DNA from: Methanomicrobiales archaeon
GTDB lineage: Archaea > Halobacteriota > Methanomicrobia > Methanomicrobiales > JACTUA01
Assembly: GCA_028679035.1 (NCBI GenBank)
Contig: JAJRCL010000088.1
Location: 1-7,045, forward strand
Direction of reading: 5' to 3'
DNA length: 7,045 bases
The first letter of the stretch is position 1. Every line of letters starts with the position of its first letter. Shown here piece by piece: positions 1 to 5,341 of this stretch. The notes beneath the pieces were generated by a model. That model was given only the letters and a program-made list of their open reading frames with translations, searched no databases and was not told where the DNA came from. Both the position numbers and the translations under genes were made by a program.

Positions 1-1934
1 ATGGGCAGGTTCTCCATCAGGTTGCGCAACTGCTGCTTCTGGGAATTCACCAGTAGTTCAGCATTCTTGCGTTCTGTAATGTCCCGGATCGATTCAACGG
101 CGCCGGTGACCCTTCCAAGCCCGTCATACAGTGGAGATGCCTTACCCCACAGGTGTGCCCCTCGCCCGTACCTGAATTGTGGGACAAATGTCTCTGCGAT
201 TAAAGTCGCACCCTGCCGTTCTATGGACGTGTAGAGATCTGCTGCTGCATCATTCGTACCAATCAGGTCAATAAGAATGGGTCTCTTAACGCCATAGAAG
301 GGAATTGCGTAGGAATAATCGCCCTTTCCGACCATTTCCTCTTTGTGTACACCGGTCATTTTCTCCATAGCCCGGTTCCATGCGACTACCTTTTTTTCTG
401 CGTCGATGACAAACGTGGCATCTGGTAAAAATTCGATGATGTCCGTGAGATTCTGGTGCGCAATTCTCAGGTCTTCTGCAGATTTTTTAAGCGTGGAGAC
501 ATCGATAACGATACCCCGAAGACCGACTGGCCGGTTTTCCTGCAAAATTGGGGAAGAATACACCAGGATCGGTACAACCGAGCGGTCTTTCCGCAGCGCA
601 TGGTACTCTTCCGCCTCAAATTGCTCTCCCTGGAATTTCCGGGTCACATTTGTCTGGACTCGCGCTCTATCTTCCGGAGGTATGACTTCAAAAAGGGATA
701 ATCCGTTTTTCAGATCTTCCTCATTGTAACCGAAGAATTCCTTTCCTGCTTTATTGATGAAGGTGATGGTGCCGTTCAGATCGCACTCAAAAACCGTCTG
801 AGGTAAGAGCTCGGTAAGGTCGCGGTACCGTTTTTCGCTCTCGGTAAGCGAATCCATAACCCGGGCCTGGTCAGTGATATCAGTCCCGTAAATATTGACA
901 TACCTTCCCTCAGCTATCGGGGCGAGCGTACATGAGTACGTCCGTGCACCGATCTGTATTTTTACGTCCCGGGAGACCAGCGTCTGCAGGGATTCCTGGA
1001 GATCACGAAAGAGACTGGAGGGGACCATCTCCCCAACTCCGATTTGCCAGAAAGCAAGGATCGGTTCTGCTGCGACGTTAGCGTACTGGACTTTTCCACC
1101 TTCTGAAATTCGTAAAACCGGGTGAGGATTTTCTGCCGGAAACTTCGCCAGGTTTCTGATTACATCTTCTGATTTTTTCCGTTCGGTGATGTCCCTTGCT
1201 GCCGCGAATACTCCGGCAATTTTCCCTGATTCATCCCGGAAAACCGTTGCGTTATACAGGACCGGAGTTATATCCCCGTTCGTGTTGCGGATTTCCAAAG
1301 GATAATCCCGGACCTGCCCGTCACGGAACACCATCTCATAGCCGGCTTTTGCTTTTTCCGGTTCGGTGAAATACGTGGAGAAGTCGGTATCTATCAAATT
1401 TTCCCGGGCCACCCCGGTGATGCGCACGGTTGCTTCATTGACATCACAGATGGCCCCATCCGGACTGATGGTCACCAGTGGATCGAGGTTCGCTTCGATA
1501 AGGCTGCGGTTATAGGCACCTTCACGCCGAATCTCTTCCTGGACTCTTCTTTTAATGACAATATCCTGATCGATCCGGAAATAGACAAAATTACCGGAAT
1601 CTGAGGAAAAGGGAACAATGTTCAATAATGCGGGTCTCAATTGCCCGTTGACGACAAATTTTGTTTCAATAGCCCGGGGCGACGCGGGAATTTCCTGATC
1701 GGGTTTCAGCAACTCAATGGTAGCAGACGGCCAGAGATCCCGCAGCTCCTTTCCGATGATTTCCTGATGGGAACAGGAGAAAAATTCCAGTGCTGCCTTA
1801 TTTGCTTCTATGCAATGTCCAGATTCGTCTGCCATGAAAATGGGGTTGGGGAACTGGTCAAACAAAGCAAACAATTGTGTATCGTGCCGGTTCCCTTTCC
1901 CTGTCTCTTTCGGTAATGGCGAACCCCCGGGCAT
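1..1934 (-). CDS. Multi-PAS sensor protein, probable sensor histidine kinase (C-terminus off the left edge)
   Basis: The minus-strand frame is open from the ATG at 1934 to base 1: 644 codons with no stop, so the gene is partial. At least five PAS-type modules can be read, roughly at residues 20-130, 145-255, 266-365, 374-480 and 519-625. They are joined by linkers of the usual PAC type, such as DITERKKSE and DITERKNAE, and the last visible residues (QLRNLMENLP) look like the start of a sixth. No membrane segment is visible, so a cytoplasmic sensor is likely. Such chains in methanogens normally end in HisKA/HATPase domains, but that part is not in the window, so kinase activity is inferred. 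The start is chosen because GTGA lies two bases before the ATG, the same spacing as at the receiver gene at 3333. GTG at 1940 is an alternative that would give a 4-base GTGA overlap with the small upstream frame. The PAS ligands are unknown. Confidence 0.9.
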   Translation of the reverse strand, partial: MPGGSPLPKETGKGNRHDTQLFALFDQFPNPIFMADESGHCIEANKAALEFFSCSHQEIIGKELRDLWPSATIELLKPDQEIPASPRAIETKFVVNGQLRPALLNIVPFSSDSGNFVYFRIDQDIVIKRRVQEEIRREGAYNRSLIEANLDPLVTISPDGAICDVNEATVRITGVARENLIDTDFSTYFTEPEKAKAGYEMVFRDGQVRDYPLEIRNTNGDITPVLYNATVFRDESGKIAGVFAAARDITERKKSEDVIRNLAKFPAENPHPVLRISEGGKVQYANVAAEPILAFWQIGVGEMVPSSLFRDLQESLQTLVSRDVKIQIGARTYSCTLAPIAEGRYVNIYGTDITDQARVMDSLTESEKRYRDLTELLPQTVFECDLNGTITFINKAGKEFFGYNEEDLKNGLSLFEVIPPEDRARVQTNVTRKFQGEQFEAEEYHALRKDRSVVPILVYSSPILQENRPVGLRGIVIDVSTLKKSAEDLRIAHQNLTDIIEFLPDATFVIDAEKKVVAWNRAMEKMTGVHKEEMVGKGDYSYAIPFYGVKRPILIDLIGTNDAAADLYTSIERQGATLIAETFVPQFRYGRGAHLWGKASPLYDGLGRVTGAVESIRDITERKNAELLVNSQKQQLRNLMENLP

Positions 1935-1936
1935 AC

Positions 1937-2065
1937 TCACGCCTTTTGCCCCATCTTGCACATCGGATAGATCGGATGGGCATCCGAGCTACAGGCATTC
2001 ACGAAAATTCCTTCGACGTAGAAGAAAGGAGGATCCAGTCTTGGTATCCAATGGATCTGATGCAT
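1937..2065 (-). CDS. Possible small protein (42 aa) coupled to the PAS sensor gene
   Basis: A short frame runs from ATG 2065 to TGA 1937-1939. That stop lies inside the GTGA preceding the PAS sensor start, so the two would be translationally coupled. The product has protein-like composition (HQIHWIPRLDPPFFYVEG, then two Cys at residues 25 and 36 in NAC and YPMC). GTGAT lies four bases before the ATG and could serve as ribosome binding site; GTG at 2074 and 2068 are other in-frame starts. The same frame stays open upstream to the TAA at 2156-2158 and there encodes CGPRC, but no start codon is available to include it. I do not recognise the family. It could be a real small Cys protein, the remnant of a longer gene, or a leader. 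The opposite strand is also open here but gives an Arg/Ser-rich, unconvincing product. Confidence 0.45.
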   Translation of the reverse strand: MHQIHWIPRLDPPFFYVEGIFVNACSSDAHPIYPMCKMGQKA

Positions 2066-2149
2066 CACAATCACGTCTGGGATATGCGGTACCGGGCACC
2101 TGGGACCGCAGGCGGATAGAGGAGTGTCAGGTTGTTCCGCGTATTTCCG

Positions 2150-2260
2150 ATATTTTTAATTTCACATTTGATTAATTAAATATTCCTATTTTAAAATTAT
2201 TTTAAATAGAAAATTTTTCCATAAAATAACGAAAATAACGCATTCGGTACCCTGAATTTT
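2150..2260 (-). promoter_or_regulatory. AT-rich promoter region for the small ORF and PAS sensor gene
   Basis: This is a strongly AT-rich stretch between the HEAT gene's U-tracts and the small frame. Read on the minus strand it has several archaeal TATA-like elements, including TATTTAAT near 2180 and TTAAAAATAT near 2150. The latter would place a start site near 2125, about 60 bases before the small frame. I cannot tell which box is used. Confidence 0.45.
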
Positions 2261-2288
2261 AAAAAAATGATGGTGATATCGAAAAAAA
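2261..2288 (-). terminator. U-tract terminator of the HEAT-repeat gene
   Basis: Two runs of seven A on the plus strand (2261-2267 and 2282-2288) read as T7 runs in the gene's direction, starting 35 bases after its stop. Archaeal termination typically uses such U-tracts without a hairpin. No stem is evident. Confidence 0.55.
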
Positions 2289-2322
2289 GGATCCAGGTTA
2301 CCGGACTTGCCGGGACTGTGGA

Positions 2323-3138
2323 TCATTCCCGGAGATTTTGCAACACATCGTGGGCGCTGATTGGGGCCTTCTTCTTCAGCTCTTCCAGCGCAGACATAGC
2401 AAATGCCCGGAAATCCTCATCACCGCTTTTCACCGCTTCGAATAAGGGTCCTACTGCCCGGGGATCTCCGATTGCTGCGAGCGCGGAGACCGCTCTCCAG
2501 CGCACCCGCCAGTCCAGGTCCTTGAGAGATTCGACGAGGGGAATTACAGCTGAAGGATCCCGGATTTTTCCAAGGGCTCCGGCCGCTTCCCATCGTACCT
2601 TCCAATCGACGTCCGTTAATTTTCCTATGAGAGGTTCGGTTGCACGTGGGTCCTTCAGTTGACCAAGAGCTCCCGCTGCTTCCCAGCGCACCCGCCAGTC
2701 CGGGTCCCGTAACAGCATGATAAATGCATCAAGGGCACTGGGATCTCCGATCGCGCACAATGCCGCCGCAGCACTCCGTCGGACTCTCCAGTCCGCGTGC
2801 TGCAGTACGTGAATCAGTTGAGCAACCGCCTGGGCTTGCACCAGAGGCTCAACTTTTTCCCGTTCGCGTATCTTGCCCAGAGCCCAGATGACAATTTCGC
2901 GAACTTCCCAGGATGAATCCTTCAGTGCCTTCGTCAGCGGATCGATGCCGCGGATGTCACCGAGTTCCCCAAGAGCTTCGGCAGCCTGCCACCGGAGGCG
3001 ATCATTGCCAAAAGTCAATGCCTGGATTAACCCTTTGAAATCCTTGCTTTCCCGAAGTTGTTCAACATCTGGCGGGATCATCGGTGCTATTGGTACGTGT
3101 GCACGAAAAAGGTAAATGCATTGTGATGTACCCTTCAT
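2323..3138 (-). CDS. HEAT-repeat (PBS-lyase-like) protein
   Basis: This 271-aa protein is almost entirely built of alpha-helical HEAT repeats. Seven units can be aligned, at about residues 25-61, 62-101, 102-132, 133-163, 164-194, 195-225 and 226-256. The middle ones are exactly 31 residues long and share DWRVRWEAAGALG-type sequence with a conserved Trp pair. Such repeats form a curved solenoid used for protein-protein contacts; the EZ-HEAT type also occurs in phycobilin lyases, but nothing supports that activity in this setting. No catalytic motif, signal peptide or membrane segment is seen. The start is uncertain: ATG 3138 gives the longest form, but Met20 (ATG 3081, followed by IPPDVEQLRESKD) looks more like a family N-terminus. 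It also fits the TATA-like box at 3143-3150 better, since that box is too close to 3138. Neither start has a clear ribosome binding site. The gene is divergent from the receiver-PAS gene, and a scaffold role in signalling is a guess. Confidence 0.92.
   Translation of the reverse strand: MKGTSQCIYLFRAHVPIAPMIPPDVEQLRESKDFKGLIQALTFGNDRLRWQAAEALGELGDIRGIDPLTKALKDSSWEVREIVIWALGKIREREKVEPLVQAQAVAQLIHVLQHADWRVRRSAAAALCAIGDPSALDAFIMLLRDPDWRVRWEAAGALGQLKDPRATEPLIGKLTDVDWKVRWEAAGALGKIRDPSAVIPLVESLKDLDWRVRWRAVSALAAIGDPRAVGPLFEAVKSGDEDFRAFAMSALEELKKKAPISAHDVLQNLRE
2371..2835 (-). repeat. Five tandem 93-bp coding units of the HEAT gene
   Basis: Consecutive 93-base units (2743-2835, 2650-2742, 2557-2649, 2464-2556, 2371-2463) encode 31-residue HEAT repeats. 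The units at 2464-2742 are visibly similar at the base level, for example around the repeated codons for DWRVRW, while the outer units are more diverged. The exact unit length points to growth by duplication. Confidence 0.75.
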
Positions 3139-3142
3139 TTTC

Positions 3143-3166
3143 TAATATAATGCACTATTCTGCACT
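3143..3166 (-). promoter_or_regulatory. TATA-like box with adjoining TGCACT direct repeat (HEAT gene promoter)
   Basis: On the minus strand, AGTGCA-GAAT-AGTGCA (3151-3166) is followed directly by TTATATTA (3143-3150). The TATA-like box would put transcription start near 3120, downstream of ATG 3138, favouring translation from ATG 3081. A second TATA-like element, TATTTTAT near 3182-3190, could serve the longer form. The hexamer pair has a 10-base period, so a regulator bound there would sit on one face of the helix next to the TATA box. Confidence 0.45.
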
Positions 3167-3222
3167 TTAGGAACAAACCAGAATAAAATACAGAATCAGA
3201 ATTGCGATTAAAGGACTATTTC

Positions 3223-3237
3223 AGGGAAAATTTCCCT
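3223..3237. promoter_or_regulatory. 15-base palindrome, candidate operator
   Basis: AGGGAAA-A-TTTCCCT is a perfect inverted repeat with 7-base arms around one central base. It lies in the middle of the divergent intergenic region between the HEAT and receiver-PAS genes, where a dimeric regulator could control both. The binding protein is unknown. Confidence 0.45.
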
Positions 3238-3281
3238 TTTGAACAACGTGATATTTTTCCCGTGAACCGGTTACAAAAACA

Positions 3282-3330
3282 TGATATTTGTGCACGGTGA
3301 TTATTCTACATTCACATGAGAATGAGGTGA
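3282..3330 (+). promoter_or_regulatory. Candidate promoter and ribosome binding site of the receiver-PAS gene
   Basis: TGATATTT at 3282-3289 can act as a TATA-like box, giving transcription start near 3312 and a leader of about 20 bases. An earlier copy of the same octamer lies at 3249-3256, 33 bases upstream. GAGGTGA at 3324-3330 is a strong Shine-Dalgarno match two bases before the ATG at 3333, and it decides that start over the in-frame ATG at 3288. Confidence 0.5.
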
Positions 3331-3332
3331 CC

Positions 3333-4475
3333 ATGCCGGAAAAAGCAAAGATTCTCGTTGTGGAGGATAATGCAGTCGTAGCAATGGAAATCGAGGAAAA
3401 TCTGACCCGCATGAATTACAAAGTTACGGGAGTCGCTGCCACCGGCGCTGACGCAATCCGGATTGCGGCCGACACCCGTCCAAACCTCATTCTCATGGAT
3501 ATCAACCTTATCGGGCCCATGGACGGTATCACTGCTGCAGGAAAAATCAGCGCATTTCTCGATGTTCCTATCATTTACCTGACCGCATATTCTGATGAAC
3601 CCACATTACGCAGGGCAATGAAGACCCAGCCATTCAGTTACCTGATCAAACCATTTGAGGAGCGTGAACTGTACAGCAACATCGAAATGGCTCTCTACAA
3701 GGATAAAATTAAAAAGAGAGTGGAAGGCGATGAGCAGTGGCTTTCCAGTATCCTGCGGAGCATCGCCGATCCTGTCATCGCTGCAGACTCGGATGGCGTC
3801 GTTACGTTTGTCAATCCACCGGCAGCGGCGATTATCGGGGTTGATGCGGAACGAGTCATCGGGGAACCGATTCAGTCCGTATATCGCACAAAAAAAGGGA
3901 AATCCGAGCCCATATTTGAGGAACCTTCGTTACGGATCAAAGAAAAGCCCGCGGTTGTCGGATACCCGATGCACACGATCCTGCTGACACAGGGAAACGA
4001 GGAAGTTCCCATCGATTCCACTATAGCATATGTGAAGGACGGAGAAGATCACATTATCGGTACGGTCATTGTATTCCGGAAAAAAACCGCATTAGATACA
4101 GGCGTTCAGACCGGGCCGGATATGGCAGCCGTGTACCGGTCCATTCTCGATTCTTTGGGGGAAGCGGTTGCGGTCGTTGACGTGAAAATGAAGGTTGCCT
4201 TTTCCAACATGACATTTGAACAGTGGCGTCTCGAATGGTCGCCGAATATTGATGCCGGTTCCGATGCTGCCATGATCTCTGAAATGCTCCCCTCCTTCAA
4301 GACTCTCGCGCCCGTATTTTTCGAAGAGGCGTTTCACACAAACCAGCCTCAGTTGCATCGTGAGTCGGTAAAAAACGGTAAAAAAGACCAGATTATCGAG
4401 ATCCGGAAAAATCCATTACGTATCGGCGGGGAAACGGTCGGAATCGTAACGATCCTGCGGGTTCTTCCCCGATAA
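3333..4475 (+). CDS. Response regulator receiver protein with two PAS domains
   Basis: This 380-aa protein starts with a complete CheY-like receiver domain (residues 4-125). It has the acidic pair E11/D12, the phosphoacceptor D56 in LILMDINL, the switch Thr T84 in YLTAY, and K106 in LIKPF. A PAS domain follows at about 135-255 (SILRSIADPVIAADSDG), and a second at about 270-378 (SILDSLGEAVAVVDV). There is no kinase, HTH, GGDEF or other output domain before the stop, so it ends in sensory modules. Receiver-PAS proteins of this kind are common in Methanomicrobiales and are thought to pass signals by phosphotransfer or protein contact. It is likely cytoplasmic. The start at 3333 is set by GAGGTGA just upstream; an in-frame ATG at 3288 would add 15 residues unlike a receiver N-terminus. 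The multi-PAS protein at 1-1934 is a possible partner, but that is inference. Confidence 0.95.
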   Translation: MPEKAKILVVEDNAVVAMEIEENLTRMNYKVTGVAATGADAIRIAADTRPNLILMDINLIGPMDGITAAGKISAFLDVPIIYLTAYSDEPTLRRAMKTQPFSYLIKPFEERELYSNIEMALYKDKIKKRVEGDEQWLSSILRSIADPVIAADSDGVVTFVNPPAAAIIGVDAERVIGEPIQSVYRTKKGKSEPIFEEPSLRIKEKPAVVGYPMHTILLTQGNEEVPIDSTIAYVKDGEDHIIGTVIVFRKKTALDTGVQTGPDMAAVYRSILDSLGEAVAVVDVKMKVAFSNMTFEQWRLEWSPNIDAGSDAAMISEMLPSFKTLAPVFFEEAFHTNQPQLHRESVKNGKKDQIIEIRKNPLRIGGETVGIVTILRVLPR

Positions 4476-4479
4476 AGAA

Positions 4480-4487
4480 TTTTTTTT
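4480..4487 (+). terminator. U-tract terminator after the receiver-PAS gene
   Basis: A run of eight T begins five bases after the TAA stop, with no stem upstream. This fits archaeal U-tract termination and suggests that the next gene has its own promoter. Confidence 0.6.
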
Positions 4488-4566
4488 GCTGTGCATATCC
4501 AGTCGGTTCGCCCAGGCATGTACCTGTTCAGCTCCATTTGATGCAGTCCAGGACAACCTGACGAAG

Positions 4567-4574
4567 GTTTTAAG
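4567..4574 (+). promoter_or_regulatory. Candidate TATA box of the Cys-rich protein gene
   Basis: GTTTTAAG lies about 26 bases before position 4597, which would be the predicted transcription start. If so, the leader is only about 17 bases long and begins inside the hairpin described at 4595-4613. The box is a weak match, so this is tentative. Confidence 0.35.
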
Positions 4575-4594
4575 CCTGCTCATGCATATTTCAC

Positions 4595-4613
4595 CGAAAC
4601 CTGGAGGGTTTCG
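4595..4613 (+). promoter_or_regulatory. Perfect hairpin holding the ribosome binding site, abutting the AUG
   Basis: CGAAACC-TGGAG-GGTTTCG forms a 7-bp stem without mismatch and with a 5-base loop. Its last base is directly followed by the ATG at 4614. The Shine-Dalgarno core GGAGG (4603-4607) is mostly in the loop and partly in the 3' arm. Folding would restrict ribosome access. Alternatively the inverted repeat is a DNA operator at the transcription start. Confidence 0.6.
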
Positions 4614-4925
4614 ATGGTACAGCTTGGTAAAAACATGGAAAAAGTCGTTGGTACGAACTGCTACAATTGCCTGTTTGTCTCCAAAGAGGAAAAACCGGTT
4701 GATCCCAAAATACAGAATGCAGAAGGTGGTATCGACCCCAAAACCCCGGATGAACTGGAGCGAGCACGCAAAGCGGATCTCATCACGCTCCCGGGTGGAG
4801 TAAAATCCGATGCAACGACTAAGAAGTTTTGTGGTCATGAAAAAATTCAGATGTTTGTTACCGTACGTATGTGCTGTGCGTACTGGGACAATGCTGGTGT
4901 GAAACGGCCGTGGAAGAAAAATTAA
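4614..4925 (+). CDS. Small Cys-rich protein, probable metal or iron-sulfur binding
   Basis: This 103-aa soluble protein of unknown function has five cysteines in three clusters: CYNC (residues 16-19), CGH (73-75) and MCCAYWD (C87, C88). The wide middle part is charged and contains LITLPGGV at 57-63. The arrangement CxxC, CxH and CC suggests a bound zinc or iron-sulfur centre, but I do not recognise the family. There is no signal peptide or membrane segment. The start at ATG 4614 is supported by GGAGG six bases upstream; Met8 is a weaker alternative. It lies 138 bases after the receiver-PAS gene, beyond a U-tract, so it is probably a separate transcript. It converges with the DUF1059 gene. Translation may be controlled by the hairpin that overlaps its ribosome binding site. 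Confidence 0.85.
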   Translation: MVQLGKNMEKVVGTNCYNCLFVSKEEKPVDPKIQNAEGGIDPKTPDELERARKADLITLPGGVKSDATTKKFCGHEKIQMFVTVRMCCAYWDNAGVKRPWKKN

Positions 4926-4979
4926 GATTTAAGGGCAGAGGTCCCAGGGCGGGATGTGTCCTCACAACGATATCAACTC

Positions 4980-4984
4980 TTTTT
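4980..4984 (+). terminator. Short U-tract after the Cys-rich protein gene
   Basis: A T5 run preceded by ACTC lies 55 bases after the stop, in the convergent intergenic region 4926-5040. It is short, so the call is weak. Confidence 0.3.
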
Positions 4985-5018
4985 ACACATTTCCTGTTGG
5001 CTAAAACTGCCATCTGCT

Positions 5019-5025
5019 AAAAAAA
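5019..5025 (-). terminator. U-tract terminator of the DUF1059 gene
   Basis: Seven A on the plus strand read as T7 in the gene's direction, starting 15 bases after the TAA stop at 5041-5043. No hairpin is present. Confidence 0.5.
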
Positions 5026-5040
5026 GTCATTCCAATGAAA

Positions 5041-5232
5041 TTACACCTGAACGGTTTTTATCGCCTTCTGGATTTTGGCCTTCAGATCGGCAGGGGCCTC
5101 CTTTATCCCATGCGCTTTCGCCGCATGGTTTGCCGCATGCATCATCACTTCTTCTTCTGTCGCAGCCCGGACCTTGAATGGGCAACCCACCATCCCGATG
5201 TCTTTACAGGTGAACTCTTTTGCATCTGCCAT
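5041..5232 (-). CDS. DUF1059 small metal-binding protein
   Basis: This 63-aa protein matches the DUF1059 pattern from memory of the family: FTCKDIGMVGCPFKV with C9 and C17, then an acidic EEE segment, and H32, H36 and H41 in a helical MMHAANHAAKAH stretch. The family is described as predicted small metal-binding proteins of unknown role; the Cys/His set is a plausible metal site. The product is soluble, with no signal peptide. The start at ATG 5232 is chosen because GAGGTGG (5238-5244) lies five bases upstream; GTG 5241 in the same frame would bury that site. It follows the cation efflux gene in the same direction, 109 bases downstream, but a TATA-like box and an inverted repeat in the gap suggest independent expression. 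Proximity to the metal transporter is suggestive only. Confidence 0.88.
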   Translation of the reverse strand: MADAKEFTCKDIGMVGCPFKVRAATEEEVMMHAANHAAKAHGIKEAPADLKAKIQKAIKTVQV

Positions 5233-5261
5233 AGCAACCACCTCGCGTGGTAGCGTAGAAT

Positions 5262-5290
5262 ACCCGTTCGATCATTAAAACATTACGGGT
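5262..5290 (-). promoter_or_regulatory. Candidate promoter of the DUF1059 gene with flanking inverted repeat
   Basis: On the minus strand, TTTTAATG (around 5273-5280) is a TATA-like box. It predicts transcription start near 5250, leaving an 18-base leader that contains the GAGGTGG ribosome binding site. ACCCGT (5262-5267) and ACGGGT (5285-5290) form an inverted repeat with a 17-base spacer that brackets this box, a good position for a repressor. Confidence 0.45.
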
Positions 5291-5341
5291 GTTGTGCCCT
5301 ATCGGCAATGATGCCAGAATATCCTGAATTGTCCTGTGGGG

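Noticed and set aside
343..729. Plus-strand frame of 128 codons
   Set aside because: It lies wholly opposite PAS-coding sequence and its product has no recognisable pattern.
1810..2175. Plus-strand frame of 121 codons across the gap before the PAS sensor
   Set aside because: It overlaps the sensor's 5' end on the opposite strand, has an Arg/Ser/Pro-rich composition typical of antisense frames, and lacks a ribosome binding site.
2267..2662. Plus-strand frame of 131 codons
   Set aside because: It is antisense to the HEAT repeats; its Ser/Arg-rich periodicity mirrors the repeats on the other strand.
3288..3332. Longer start for the receiver-PAS protein
   Set aside because: It adds 15 residues unlike a receiver N-terminus, and the GAGGTGA at 3324-3330 points to ATG 3333.
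4416..4838. Minus-strand frame of 140 codons
   Set aside because: It lies across the end of the receiver-PAS gene, the U-tract and the Cys-rich gene, all supported on the plus strand.
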